Below are positions 47,792-60,700 of a DNA stretch of 64,000 nucleotides, piece by piece. The DNA comes from Adineta steineri (Eukaryota; Rotifera; Eurotatoria; Adinetida; Adinetidae): the NCBI GenBank assembly GCA_905250115.1, contig CAJNOI010000176.1, forward strand, positions 1 through 64,000, in the 5' to 3' direction. Position 1 is the stretch's first letter, and every line of letters begins with the position of its first letter. The translations under genes and the position numbers were made by a program. The notes under the pieces are model-generated. The model searched no databases. It was not told where the DNA came from and was given only the letters and a program-made list of their open reading frames with translations.

Positions 47792-49609
47792 TCATCGCCA
47801 GAGAAATACGTGCCGATAATTAACTTTTACAAGACAATCGTAAAGTAATTTTTTTGCTTGACTTAATTCTTCCATTTTACCCAAATATCTTGAATTGTCA
47901 GCTGGAACACACAATGAAATTAGATGACGAGTATATTCATTATCTTTTGAAAGTAGTGAACGTACTATTGGTGCAGCACATGCAGTTTTAGTTCCAGTAA
48001 TTGTGAAATGTTGTAATCGAGGGCATAAAATAAACAATAATTTAGCTTCTTCTACTTCATTTATTTCGTCCACAGTTAAATTTCGAATAATGTTTACACT
48101 CGATGCTAACCGAAAACTTGCACGATTTCGAATTGCTACAAAATCTTTTGAATCCACTACAACACGATCAATTTTTGCTGTGACAATAGTTGGTGTTAAT
48201 GGTAACACTCTTATCAATATTTCCAACGAATTCGATTGAGAATTGATCTCTAGTTTAGTAAGATTTTCCCAAGGAATTAAATGTTTGAGAGTAGTGATAG
48301 TGTTATTTAATTTTTCCAAAGAAATACATTCAAGAGTAAGATCAGTCGCATTAGGAAAGCGATAGGTACAATTATCTATTGCTACTCTACCCCACAAACA
48401 GACATGACGAACTGAATTCAGATTAGTTTCTTGATAATTTAAATCAATCTGTTGATTTATTGTTGTTTTTAATATATATTTTTTTCTCCTTCAAAAAACA
48501 AAATTATGTAAATATATTTCATTGAGTAAAGTAATATATTTTTACCTATACGAATTTGTTGAATAACTACTTCCATGATTAAAAACCCATTGTCGGTTGA
48601 TCCATAATGGAGAGTTAGATTCTTTTGATTGCAATTCACCTATTTGATGAATATGATAATCAATGTAAAGATCAAAAACACGTAAAAACGGCATATGAGA
48701 TAATATTAATTGTTTCCATCGATTATCATTGATATTAATATATTCTTGACAATTTGTTACATGCAGATATAAAACTTGAGTTTTACAGAAAAACGTCTTA
48801 GTCAATTGTTCGAGTTCATCATAACTGACTTTATTTAATTTAAGAAACAAATGTGTTAAAGAATTTAATATAATTGGTTGACTTGGTTGATTTCTGTCAT
48901 AGTGATTATAAGAATAATTAAGCGATAAACGACGAAGTTGTGGAACATATGATAATAATCTATGAATAGCTTTGAAATAAACTTCATGTTTAATAACAAG
49001 TTGTTCAATTGAACTAAATTCATTAGTAGCATAAGGGAGCGAATCAGATATGAAATTATAATTTCCCAATGATATTTTACAGTATTTCAATTTAAGTAAA
49101 CGAAATATATCAAGATAACATTCATTTACATTTTTAACATGATCTTCAACAATGATAACCAATGAAGAAAGATTAGGCAAACAAGCAATGTCTTTAAGAA
49201 TATTTTCTACATATTCTGAACTTATATTTTCAAGGATAAGTCTTTCCAATTGAATAAATTTTGATAGAATAATATGTAATGAGACATCACAATTAAAAAA
49301 TAAATTTCGTATACAAATTGAAGTAATTCGATGTTGATAGGGAATGATAATATCAGTGTAGTAATCCTGAAAATTTGATCGTGATATAGATGAAATGTTG
49401 ATTTTGATAGGAAAATTTGAGCAAGTCAAGAATTTTCGAAATCTTGAATTAAGATTATAAAATGATTGATAAATATGAAAATAATCAAGAAATTCTAATA
49501 TTTCATAAATCACTTCGTTTGATAAATCTTCAAAATGAGTAAAAGATGATTGTTTTGATAAACTAAAAATAATTATAATAAAATATGAGTAAAATAAAAG
49601 ATGTGACAA
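47792..49609 (-). CDS. F-box protein with LRR-like region (two or more exons)
   Basis: Exons 48546..49609 and 47792..48488 join at phase 2 through a short intron. The F-box is near the N-terminus (HFEDLSNEVIYEILEFLDYF), followed by LRR-like segments (LERLILENI, LRRLSLNYSY, LTHLFLKL, ATDLTLECI, LTKLEINS). The second exon continues VRHVCLWGRV, the usual second half of bdelloid-type F-box/LRR proteins as I recall them. It is probably an SCF substrate receptor. The 5' end is uncertain: the residues before the F-box look like intron sequence (an acceptor-like TTTTTAG lies near 49563), and a basic N-terminal exon starting MERTKRTRNK at 49761 may be the true start. Confidence 0.78.
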
Positions 49610-49925
49610 ATTACTAGTTTGTGCCGAGCGTTGTTACTAGAAAAATATATTAAAAAGATAAAATTATTAATCAAATAAAACGTTTCGTCATTACTTTTTC
49701 TTTTCTTGGTATTGACACAACTGATAACACTCTTATTTCGTGTTCTCTTTGTTCTTTCCATAGCAAAATAAATTCAACAATAATTTTTGTCTTACAACAA
49801 TAAAAATCTGCAGATATATATACTAGATAACATATTGCAAGATGATGGTGAAATAACAATAGATAGTAGAAATGTACGGCATAGTCCAAAAACCATCGGG
49901 TAGTTTTTTATTGTGAATAGCCTTC

Positions 49926-50018
49926 GATGGGATGTGGGTGTGGATGTAGCTAAAGCACAAATACTCTAACCAACATTCACTAACAGCATCGTCATACGTA
50001 CACTCACACCCTCAAGAT
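49926..50018. repeat. TG-rich inverted repeat
   Basis: GATGGGATGTGGGTGTGGATG faces GTACACTCACACCCTCAAGATG. The spacer of about 50 bp is longer than in most members. Confidence 0.55.
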
Positions 50019-51068
50019 GATTGCCACTGACTGTATCGATCAGAACGAAAAAAGACGACAATGATAATAAAAATACATTATACTGTTTTACTTTTTGTTT
50101 GTTCGTTGCTAATGTATATCTTTTGTTGATCACTAATGATCGTCATATTTGCATAGTTTCAGACGAAGCCAAACAATACCTTGTGCACAGCCAACTAATC
50201 CTTCTACCAACTTTCATTTTTTTTACGCAGAATGATTATATTTTGTAAACAACATACATACACTTCTTACTTTTCGACAACCAAAAAGTGTTTGTCTTGG
50301 AAAGATCTTTGAAGATATGCCAAGCTTGGTGATTTATGTGCAACAAGAATAACAAATAGGTGTATATTGTGATTTTATTATAGGAATTTTCGCTGAGCAT
50401 ATATTCAATATTTCTAGTCAAAAAAATCAGGAGATCATCATCAGATCTCTGCTAAAAGCTCTCCTTCAGATGTAATTGAAATTTACAATTCATTTGTAAA
50501 AGAATAAAGCATGATAAAATTTTCTTTTCGTTTGTTCATTACAAGTGTATCTTTCCTTTATCGTTAAGTATATCTCAATGCAATCACATAGAGCCTGCTA
50601 ATATCTTATCTTTACAGCAGAGAAAATTATACTTGTATATAAAAATATTCAGAAAAAAATTCATTATTGTGAAATGTTCTTTTATATTTTGATTCATATT
50701 TTATGTCATTCATGATTGCATCGTCGCAAAGAAAACAAAATTGAGATTCTTTTTTCCTCGTCTAGTTTTTAATTTATTTCGAAAGTAGTGATATATTCAT
50801 ATATTTGTATATAGATCAAGAATTATTATAATGACTACCGTTCGTTTGATGACGAATACATTTTTTTAAAACACAAATTTCTGCCATCAACAAACATGTT
50901 GTCAACGTGAGCGATTCATCAAATAACGAACATGACTCAACAATGTTTTTCTCTGTGGAAAGAAACAAAACCATTCTTTTTTGCGCACTGTTTCGATGTT
51001 TATTTTTCATAGCAACATCATAAACAGTTAAAGAGACGAAAAAAACATTTCGAAAAGAAGTGGGCACC
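50019..51068. other. Intergenic DNA upstream of the ART-TPR gene
   Basis: No supported coding sequence, RNA gene or repeat. Scattered frames of under 90 codons have no protein-like features. Confidence 0.4.
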
Positions 51069-51077
51069 TATAAAAAG
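51069..51077 (+). promoter_or_regulatory. TATA box of the ART-TPR gene
   Basis: TATAAAAAG lies 57 bp before the ATG, consistent with a core promoter and a leader of about 25 nt. Confidence 0.6.
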
Positions 51078-51125
51078 AACTATTTTACACAGTAACTACA
51101 ATTCAAATTATTCACGAAGCAAACA

Positions 51126-53159
51126 ATGAGCAGAGAACAATCAACAACAAATGCATCGGCAGTTTCAAACGGTGCAGAAATTCGTCGGCGTATCAATGTT
51201 CAACGCATGCAAAATGTACTTCTAATCTGGTTAGACAACAATATCGACGAGAACAACGACGATTGTCAAAATACAATCGCACAATTGCGACAAGCTGTCA
51301 ACGACACCAATACATTTACAGATGCAGATCAATGTCTGGAATTTATTCAAACAATCATCGACAAAAAGGTATGCATGGTCATATCTGGATCACTTGGACA
51401 ACATATTGTACCTCGCGTGTATAGTATGTCCCAAATTGATTCAATATTTATTTTCTGTGGTAACAGAAAACGTCATGAACAATGGACAAAAGATTGGCCC
51501 AAAATAAAGGGTGTCTTTACAGATATTACATCCATCTGTGAAGCACTCAAATCAGCAGCTCATCAATGTGAACAAAATGCTATTCCCATGAGTTTCGTCG
51601 GATCAAATAAAAGGTTGGATCAATTAGATCCTTCTTTTATGTACACTCAAATTATCAAAGAAATCTTATTAACCATCGAATTCGAGCAAGCACACATCCA
51701 GAATTATATCGATTATTGTCGCAATGCTTTTAAAGGTAATGCAAAAGAAATTGAAAACATTAAACAATTGGAAGAGGAATATTACGGAAGAACACCAATT
51801 TATTGGTACACCTGTGACATGTTCTTGTATCCAATGCTCAATCGTGCATTACGATTGATGGATGGTGATATCATTATACGTATGGGTTTCTTTATCAGTG
51901 ATTTACATCAACACATTAAACAACTGCATCAAGAACAATATACTAGTATAACTACTGCTGACACCTTCATCGTTTACCGTGGTCAAGGATTATCTACAGG
52001 GGACTTCGAACAACTGATGAAAACCAAAGGAGGTCTGATTTCTTTCAATAACTTCTTATCTACTAGTACAGCTCGCAACGTATCATTGGGTTTTGCTCAA
52101 AATGCTATAACAAATCCAGATCAAATAGGAGTTCTTTTTATCATGAAAATTAATCCTGAACAATCAACAACAGCATTTGCCTCCATTGCTGGAATTAGTA
52201 AGTTCCAAGAAGAAGATGAAGTCTTATTTTCTATGCATAGCGTTTTTCGTATACGCGATATTAAACAGATGGATGGTAATAATCGTCTATATGAAGTTAA
52301 TTTGATACTAACTGCTGATAACGATCCAGAGTTGTCAAGACTTACAGATTATATTCGACAAGAGAGTTATCCAGACTCTGAAGGATGGGCACGATTGGGA
52401 TCAGTACTAATTGATATGGGTCAATTTGACAAAGCTGAAGAGATTTATAAAGTTTTACTTGATCAAACAAACGATGATGAAGATAAGGCACCACTTTATG
52501 CTAATATTGGTTTAATCAAAGATGATCAAGGAAAATATGAAGAAGCACTTACACTCTATGAAAAATCACTTGCTATTTATCGAAAAACTCTTTCTCCTGA
52601 TCATCCTAGTTTGGCTATGTCCTACAACAACATCGGTAATGTGCATAGAAGCATGAGTAATTACCCAGAAGCACTTTCATCCCACCAAAAAGCTCTTAAA
52701 ATTCAACAGCAATCACTTCCTTCCAATCATCCTGATTTGGCTTATTCCTACGGTAATATTGGTAATGTACATGCCGAAATGCGTAATTATCCAGAAGCAC
52801 TTTCATCTCATGAAAAATCCCTTGAAATCAGTAAACAATCACTTCCTTCCAATCATCCTGATTTGGCTTCTTCTTACAACAACATTGGTTTGGTACATAG
52901 AAACATGGGTAATTATCCAAAAGCACTTTCATCTCATGAAGAAGCCCTTGAAATCAAACAACAATCACTTCCTTCCAATCATCCCAGTTTGGCTTCTTCT
53001 TACAACAACATCGGTTTAGTACATGAAGACATGGGTAATTACTCAAAAGCTCGTACATGTTATGAACATGCTATACAAATTGCACAACAATCATTACCTT
53101 CAAATCATCCTGATCTTCAGTTATATACAAATAACCTCGAAGATGTAAAGAACAAATAA
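51126..53159 (+). CDS. ADP-ribosyltransferase with C-terminal kinesin-light-chain-type TPRs
   Basis: A single exon of 677 residues. Residues 1-210 form a conserved but unnamed N-terminal region. The central part is an arginine-specific ART fold with the R-S-ExE triad visible: VYRGQGL (Arg), NFLSTSTAR (Ser) and QEEDEVLF (ExE). It should transfer ADP-ribose from NAD to protein. Residues about 455-670 hold five or more 42-residue TPRs with the repeated core SYNNIG(L/N)VHxxMGNYxxAL and linker SLPSNHPDLA, which form a protein-binding groove that may select targets. No signal peptide or TM was seen, so it is likely cytosolic. ART-TPR fusions are abundant in bdelloids. The TPR array is highly self-similar at DNA level (52650-53040), so copy number may vary. 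Confidence 0.9.
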   Translation: MSREQSTTNASAVSNGAEIRRRINVQRMQNVLLIWLDNNIDENNDDCQNTIAQLRQAVNDTNTFTDADQCLEFIQTIIDKKVCMVISGSLGQHIVPRVYSMSQIDSIFIFCGNRKRHEQWTKDWPKIKGVFTDITSICEALKSAAHQCEQNAIPMSFVGSNKRLDQLDPSFMYTQIIKEILLTIEFEQAHIQNYIDYCRNAFKGNAKEIENIKQLEEEYYGRTPIYWYTCDMFLYPMLNRALRLMDGDIIIRMGFFISDLHQHIKQLHQEQYTSITTADTFIVYRGQGLSTGDFEQLMKTKGGLISFNNFLSTSTARNVSLGFAQNAITNPDQIGVLFIMKINPEQSTTAFASIAGISKFQEEDEVLFSMHSVFRIRDIKQMDGNNRLYEVNLILTADNDPELSRLTDYIRQESYPDSEGWARLGSVLIDMGQFDKAEEIYKVLLDQTNDDEDKAPLYANIGLIKDDQGKYEEALTLYEKSLAIYRKTLSPDHPSLAMSYNNIGNVHRSMSNYPEALSSHQKALKIQQQSLPSNHPDLAYSYGNIGNVHAEMRNYPEALSSHEKSLEISKQSLPSNHPDLASSYNNIGLVHRNMGNYPKALSSHEEALEIKQQSLPSNHPSLASSYNNIGLVHEDMGNYSKARTCYEHAIQIAQQSLPSNHPDLQLYTNNLEDVKNK

Positions 53160-53349
53160 TAAATTGTATTGCTATGAATGTTTTTATGAAAAAGAAACAA
53201 TAAATTGTTTTAAATGCGCGCGCGTAGAGAGAAATTCTAATCTTATTGAGACGAAAATGGGTAGTAATATCCATTGGTAAGGTAAACAATAAATATCAAG
53301 AGACATGTATTGTAGAAAAAGACCTTTAAGATATAAAAGTGTGTGTGTA

Positions 53350-53410
53350 AGTATGAGTGTGGGTGGGTGTGAATATTTCGAAAATACACATATGCTCACA
53401 CCCTCGAATA
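53350..53410. repeat. TG-rich hairpin 3' of the ART-TPR gene
   Basis: GAGTGTGGGTGGGTGTGAATA faces ATATGCTCACACCCTCGAATA, about 190 bp past the stop codon. Confidence 0.6.
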
Positions 53411-53503
53411 TATTTGAGTGTCTCTCTTCGAGTGACATATTCCACTAACTCAAACTCTGCATCTCTTTCAAAAGATTTTTCTCTCTTCTCTCTAAAATAA
53501 AAT

Positions 53504-53603
53504 NNNNNNNNNNNNNNNNNNNNNNNNNNNNNNNNNNNNNNNNNNNNNNNNNNNNNNNNNNNNNNNNNNNNNNNNNNNNNNNNNNNNNNNNNNNNNNNNN
53601 NNN
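53504..53603. other. Assembly gap (100 N)
   Basis: Exactly 100 N, the usual placeholder for a gap of unknown size, so true spacing here is unknown. The DNA just after it contains repeats of GATCTACTTA. Confidence 1.
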
Positions 53604-53866
53604 AAAGTGATCTATTTAATTTAGTCAGGTAAAGTAAAGTTGATCTACTTAACTATTTGAAATAGAACAAAGATGATCTACTTATTTTACTAAATAATGG
53701 TGAAATAAAATACTTTACACGACTTGAGAAAATAAAGATAAAAGTTCTCACCTCCAGTCACATGGATGATGTGTCTGCGAGAAAAAAAAATGTTATCTAT
53801 CTCTTTTTCTATTGATAAAAGGCATTCTTTTCTTTCTTCTTATAAGTACCTCCTTATTTGAGAAAC

Positions 53867-53880
53867 TATATATATATATA
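53867..53880 (+). promoter_or_regulatory. TATA-like run upstream of the Cys/His-rich secreted protein
   Basis: A run of alternating TA (TATATATATATA) about 100 bp before the ATG at 53981. Confidence 0.4.
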
Positions 53881-53980
53881 GAGTCGAAACACAAATATAA
53901 AACTATATTATCTATATTATTAATTGTATACATCTATCAGTCTCTTTTTCTCTTCAAACGTCTTACAACAACTAATAACA

Positions 53981-54646
53981 ATGAAAAAGATTAATCAATT
54001 TATTTATTTAATTGGTTTGCTATTATTATTGACAACATTCATGACAGGAACTGCAATGAATTATAATGGAATCAATCACCGTTCGAAACATTTAATGAAG
54101 AAAGTTCAAGATACAGACACAGATTGTGTAACAACTACTGTTCAAAACCAAGCATGTCATGCTGGTCATTGTCATAATACTACAACTTATATTCATGGTT
54201 GTGATACTTATGATGGTGATGATGAATGTGATAATCTTACTGTTCATTATAATGTTCATAATACTACTGGTTGGCGTAATACAACTTGTGATCTTCATGC
54301 TTGTACTGATTTTCTCAATGATGATGATTGTGCAAACGCTAATTTAACATTTAATTCTTGCACAAATGGTGATTGTCGCAGTGGTATAACTACTATTCAT
54401 GGTTGTTTTGATTCTTCTTATGCAATTAATCATCTTGGTGTTGCAGACGGTCTTGATGATTTTTTTGATATTCCTTGTATTAACCTTCTTTTTGATACTT
54501 TTTATGGTCGACATTTTGGCAATAGCAAAAAATGTAAGTATTTGTATTCTCTAGATATTCTTTCAATTCCGATTGATGTTTCAACCCATCATTCAGATTA
54601 CTTAATTATTATAGACCGATTAATAATTTGTTTTATGTTTATAGGA
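53981..54646 (+). CDS. Secreted Cys/His-rich protein with internal repeat
   Basis: The ATG chosen gives MKKINQFIYLIGLLLLLTTF, a signal peptide. The mature part has two related units built on a C-x-x-(G/A)-(H/D)-C then T-x-IHGC pattern (CHAGHCHNTTTYIHGCD and CTNGDCRSGITTIHGCF), with many Asn-x-Thr glycosylation sites and acidic D-G-D-D-E stretches. Such Cys/His spacing could bind metal or form disulfides. Splicing at AAAAAAT|GTAAGT (54533) to an acceptor before 54645 creates the stop codon T|GA across the junction, giving 184 residues. If the intron is kept, the frame runs on to 54724. The family is not recognised. Confidence 0.6.
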
Positions 54647-54724
54647 GATATATGGAATAAAACACAAATCTACATGGCAACTTCAATAATCCATCATATT
54701 TTCATTACTATCGAACATTATTGA

Positions 54725-56639
54725 TTAGTTTCTTTTTATTTTTCTTGTCTTATCATCAAATAAACTAATTTTGAATTATTGTAGAGAAACTTATCTTCTG
54801 CATATAAAAATTCAGACTTTAAAATGATTGTTCAATATTAGATTTAGTCTAGAATAACTGCTTAGAAAAATAAGAGCACATAACAACATTTGATTGTATC
54901 ATACTTGTTGTTCGTATTAGTGAAAGATTATTATTATGTACATCTATGACTCAAAAATGTTTATTGTAATCATCGGTCTATATTTCAGATCATGGATGTT
55001 TATGGCAGAGGCATGTTTTCAATAAATTATATTTGCTTATTACATCTGTGAAAGATGTATTTTTATTGATTGTTATTTAATTAACTTTCGAACTTAATGA
55101 TAACATTAGAAAAATAATGAATAAGCCAAGAAAGAAGGAGCAAAAATCTAGAATTCTGTGGGTGGGTGTGGGCGTTTCTTCTTTTAGCGCACACCCACTT
55201 ATCCACTCTCAATTTCAAAGATGTTTTTAAAGCATTTCGACTTGACCAATAAGATTTATTGTAAATTTAATTTTGAATGATATCTCAAATCCTTGTTATT
55301 AATGAAATCATTCAACAAAAGTTTATATAGTTGCGAATATGATTAAAAAATAAAACTAACTATTTCTCTAATATAAAAATAACGATAGTACGATAGCTAT
55401 AGTAAAATTTTAGTGGAAACTATAGAAATAATCTTGATTGTTTTGAGAGAAAAAAAATCAATCTAACGGTTTTTCATTTCTATTAAAATATTTTTGCTAA
55501 ATATAGCTTGTAGATTTACAATTTATCGATAATTGTTATATATTTATTTCGATCATTATAAAATTTTCTTTTTCTACCATTTGACTTACCATCGTAGCAT
55601 ATAAAGAAAGAAAAAATAAGACATATTGCTTACTATCTATGCTTATATAGTCATGGTTCGTTGATTTTTCTTTCGTTTATCTTATATTAATAAATCCGTC
55701 GTGTTTGTAAGTAACTTGCATTTAATAGAGAGTATTATTTCATCCTACAATCGTGCTGCATAATACGTAGTTAAATCTCAATCAATACTACAAAACAAAA
55801 TAAAATACAATTCCAGCTGTATGATAAGTATTATCAAATCTATCAACCAGATTCAAATGTTGCAAGTAGAAGATGCATGTAGATTTAAAGTATTGTATTG
55901 TACTTTGTCTTTTTAAAATTTCGAAAAAGTAAGTGGAATATTTATTAACAATATCAAGATCTATATTATTGTCGTACTGACACTGCAGTAGTTCAATTGG
56001 TAGTTTCTAACAGATTCGACGCTATGAGATACATTGGTAGGTCTTACTGTATTTTAAGAAATCTCTTTCTTTTCCTCTTTTCTTCGAAAGCAAGTTACAC
56101 ATAATGAGCTGTCTACTTTATTATCGCCAATTTCTGAATCATTTATTGCAAGATATAGTGTTTTTTATTTAAACGATTAAGACAAAACCATGTATCATAA
56201 TCAGAACAGAAGATTTTTATATTCTTTGCTACCGTCAGGTTGTTGCATAATTTTTTCGTAATCGCAAGTACCCCGTCGTCAGATGATACATACGAATGGC
56301 TCTTTGACTTTAGCTTTTTGAATGGCTTGTGTAGCAGCAAAGATTGTACACTAGAACTTTCTCGAAACTCCAGAATAGTTACTTCACACTATGCGATGTT
56401 ACAAATAGAGAAAAAAAGATAACATGAGTTGTCTAGTTCAAATTCGAATATAAATGAAGGAATAATAATCATAGACGACAATGAGCTTTTTATATTTTTT
56501 TCAAATGAATCCTATAACTTGTACTTGTCTTATCTGTGCTTCATTTGTGCAATAATGTATCAAGTATCTGAGTTATTTTGTCTTCAATTTTATTTGTAGA
56601 TTAAAATATAATTGTTTGTGTTGATCAGCGATCTATCAC
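54725..56639. other. Intergenic, AT-rich
   Basis: No supported gene. It contains the hairpin at 55156-55208. Short frames near 56240-56420 overlap on both strands and lack protein-like composition. Confidence 0.4.
55156..55208. repeat. TG-rich hairpin
   Basis: GTGGGTGTGGGCG and CGCACACCCAC are near-perfect complements around a 13-bp loop. It lies 3' of the Cys/His-rich secreted protein gene. Confidence 0.7.
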
Positions 56640-57248
56640 ATGGCATCGAATGACACAGTCGTAGAACCATCAGGTAAGCAACAACATGAAGCCTACTTAT
56701 ATGAAATATACAAAAGTTCAAACATTTCGTTCCGTAAAGAAACTTTTTTCTATTCTTGGAAATTTGATTAGTGAGGAGAAGGCTGAGTGTCGATACCAAT
56801 CCAACATAGCATTTAAAATAACCATTTCAAAATATTTCTCTTAGATGATCAACAATCTGTCGCATCATTTTCATCGAAGAAACTTTGCTGTGAGGGTCGT
56901 GCTTGTATGAAATGTGAAAAATGCCGTGACTGGTGTTACGCTGGTGATCTGGAAACTTGGAAGTGGATCCGCAATCATAAGAACTGGGAGGCGGCAGATC
57001 GAAAACGTTGGATGTCTGAAAATGTCTGGAAACGTTTCAAGCATCGAGATGGTTCCACATGTACATGTTTTCATGGTTACAGAGATGATTGTTTTGAATG
57101 GGAACTTGAAAGCACACGAAATACTATTGGTCGTTTTTTTACTGATATTTTAACTGAGCTCACTAGTGATCGGACTCGTACTCTCAATCGTTATGACGCA
57201 ACTGATGGTGGTTATGCATGTTTGTGTGAGGACAACATAGAAACATGA
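56640..57248 (+). CDS. Cys/Trp-rich small protein of unknown function
   Basis: Exons 56640..56673 and 56845..57248 join at phase 1 and give 145 residues starting MASNDTVVEPSG. The core has a clustered Cys motif (CCEGRACMKCEKCRDWCYAG) with a Trp-rich basic stretch (ETWKWIRNHKNWEAADRKRW), then CTCFHGYRDDCFEW and a final CLC. The Cys spacing suggests zinc binding. No signal peptide or TM is present. No named family is recognised. The coding part is markedly less AT-rich than its flanks, which supports a real gene. Confidence 0.65.
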
Positions 57249-57790
57249 CTTCTTGGAATCAACTAGTTTTTATGTAACAGCAGCGAATTTGAACATTCAT
57301 TCATATATTGTTTTTTTTCAACTTTCTGAAATCTTTTGTTCTGATCTGTGATTACATGTGTAAGGTAGTCTCATTTTTATCAAGATATACTCTAATGTTC
57401 GTTAATGATTCTAATAAAGGATCAGATAAACTCCAATGACTTTTAAGCACAAATAGCCGAAAAAGAAAGATCAACTGACTATTTGAGGTATATTCAGACG
57501 TATGACTTCATCTGATCAGATTATTTTGACATATAATTACTGGAATACAAAGCATATTTGATCAAATAGATCTTACCATGTTAAAAGAATTGAAGAAAGA
57601 TATTTCTTATCATCTCTCACTGTCTACCTGGAGTAGCAAAAAATGAATAGTTGATAAATAACATTCTTATCTTTAAGTTTTAAATACAACTACACACAGT
57701 TTCTATTTCTTTTGTAAAGAGAATCATCTAAAAGTAAGAAATTTATTACTACCATTAATATTACAATAATATGAATAAGATTTATAGGCT
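57249..57790. other. Intergenic spacer before alpha-mannosidase
   Basis: AT-rich with no feature identified beyond the probable promoter of the next gene. Confidence 0.35.
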
Positions 57791-60700
57791 ATGTACGTAA
57801 TACAATTTTGTACAATTCTTCTTATTTATATTGTGACACAAAGTCTTGCAGCACCATACAAAATTTCAAATGGTTGTGGTTATGATGTAAGCGAGCACAC
57901 GTCTATGTAAAGTATTTGAAATAGATACATAATTATATATTTTAGTCATGCAACCCGGGTAAACCTGATCAAATCAATGTTCATATTGTCGCTCATACAC
58001 ATGACGATGTTGGTTGGCTAAAAACAGTCGATCAATATTACTATGGATGTAAGTTATAACTTAATTTATAAGACAATCATATATTATTTGATGTATTGAT
58101 CTTTTAGCTCATGGAGAAATTACTAGAAAAGGTGTTCAATATATTCTTGATTCAGTTATTCAGGCATTAGTAGATAATCCTGATCGTCGATTTATTTATG
58201 TTGAAATAGCGTTTTTTTGGCGTTGGTGGAATCAACAACCAGAAGATATACGTAACACAGTTAAGAAACTGGTCAATGAAGGTTCATATTAGTCAAATTT
58301 ATATTATTCTATACATATACTTAAATATATATATAGGTCGTCTGGAGTTTATTTCGGGTGGTTGGTCCATGATTGATGAAGCAGCAACACATTATAATTC
58401 AATTATTGATCAACATAGTTTAGGTGCAGAATTCTTGAATGACACATTTGGTGAATGCGCACGACCAAAAATTGGTTGGCAAATTGATCCATTCGGTCAT
58501 TCGCGAGAAGTTGCATCGCTCTTTGCACAGGTTACATTTGTCTGAAAATGTGATACTTGATATATATATATATTTTTCTATAGATGGGCTTTGATGGTTA
58601 CTTTTTTGGACGTGCAGATTATCACGATATATTAGGTCGTTCTGCGGAAAGAACCAGAGAAATGGTGTGGCAGGCAACTGCCGATTTAGGTTAGTGTTTT
58701 TTCGACTATGTTCATTCGATGAACTCTCATTTTAAATCTTCATAGATCCTCAAAACTGGCTTTTCACGGGTATTTTACCACTTTATTACTTTGGTCCGCC
58801 AACATTTTGTTATGATATCACCTGTAATGATCCACCAATTGTGGTATATCATTGTTTATTAATTTCTCTATTTTCTTGATGAACTCAGCGATTTTAGGAT
58901 GATAAAAATGTGCACGATTACAATGTACCGGAACGTGTTGAAGCATTTATTGGAGCATCATTAGCTCAAGTTTGTTTAAAAAGAAATTTTCCTTCCATGA
59001 ATTCTATTTTTATTGTTCATAGGCGGAAATCTATGCCACCAATCATATCATGATGACAATGGGCGGTGATTTTTATAATCAAAATGCTCTTGAGGATTTC
59101 AAAAATTTAGACAAATTAATATATTATGTTAATCTACAGGTATGTCATTATTATATCTTTGATTAACTTTATTCGAGATTTCATTCTCAGCAAGCGAATG
59201 GTAGTGGCGTCAATATCTTTTATTCAACACCGTCATGTTATTTATACGCCTTGAATAAAGTGGGAAAAAAATGGCCAACAAAAACCGATGATTTCTTTCC
59301 TTACGCCAGTACTCCATTTGTATATTGGACAGGTTATTTTACTTCAAGACCAGCATTAAAACGTTATGAACGTTATGCTAATAATATTCTTCAAGTAACT
59401 CGTCAACTAAATGGATTTTCACAATCGAATCTACGAAATATTATTTTTGATTTAAGTAAGAAATAATATACATTCATTTAATCGATTAATTATTAATCAT
59501 ATTAAACAGGTGAAGCAATGGGACTGGCTCAACATCATGATGCAGTTAGTGGAACATCGAAACAACATGTAGCTGATGATTATGCTCAACGACTTTCTGA
59601 TGGTATTGATCGAGCAACAGTATGTCTTATGATATGTAATTGTAATGCAATGAAATATATATTCTTTAGGACGTAATCAATGATGCTTATGCAGAACTCT
59701 TGCCTAAAGATAGTCGATCAACACCAATTCCTCACCAATTTCTCTGTCCATATTCGAATATAAGTGCATGTCTTCCGATTGAAGGACAGAAACAAGTACG
59801 TTTAATTAATTTTTCGAGATAGACCAGGAGAGATTATTTCAATTCTGTTCTTTAGTTCACAGTGACACTTTGGAATCCAACTATTCATCCAGTAACAGTT
59901 CATCATCATGTACCTGTAACTGGACAATATTTAATTTATGATCCAAATGGAAATCTTATTCCAGCTGAGGTACATAATCAACGATACATAATGAAAAAAA
60001 GAAATTGTTATTTTTCTTCATTTTATAGTATCTTTCGATTCCCGACACAATAAAAAATATTCCTGGTCGAATGAGTTCTGCTCAAAACCAATATGTGTTT
60101 CGAGCATCATTACCAGCGCTTGGCTATAACACCTATTATTTTGAAGCGAAAAGTAAAGACTAGAGTTTGAACCAGAATTATCGATCAATTTTCTTTCTCT
60201 ATTACAGCTGATACGAACAAGATCAAACATAAGGAAGCAATAACAACAACAAATGAAGCATGTATTCTACAGAATGAAGTAGGACATCATTTCTGAATGT
60301 TTATATCGATAAATTATTGTGTGATTACTAGTATTTGCGTGTAGTATTTAATGATCAAGGCAATTTAAAACATATTGTCAATTTAGCAAAGAATTTGACA
60401 GTATCATTTACTGGACAAGGTTTCTATTGGTATATTGGTAAGTAGTATTGTTTACGATAGAAGAAATTTTTAAATAATTTTTATTCAAGGTTATGCTGAG
60501 GGTAAGACTACTCCATTTTCACCAGCATCAGGCGCTTATATCTTTCGACCATTGCATCCAGAAGCATTTCCTGTGAGTCTTGTAGCTCGTATGTGAGTAT
60601 TTCTGTTCAATAGATAATTTTCTTAAAGATTATTGTATTTCGAAAAATACCAATAGAAATTGTACAAAAACAGATACTGTACAAAAAGCATCGATTGTGT

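Noticed and set aside
56143..56422. Overlapping short frames on both strands near 56.2 kb
   Set aside because: No motifs, no splice context and mutually antisense; treated as noncoding.
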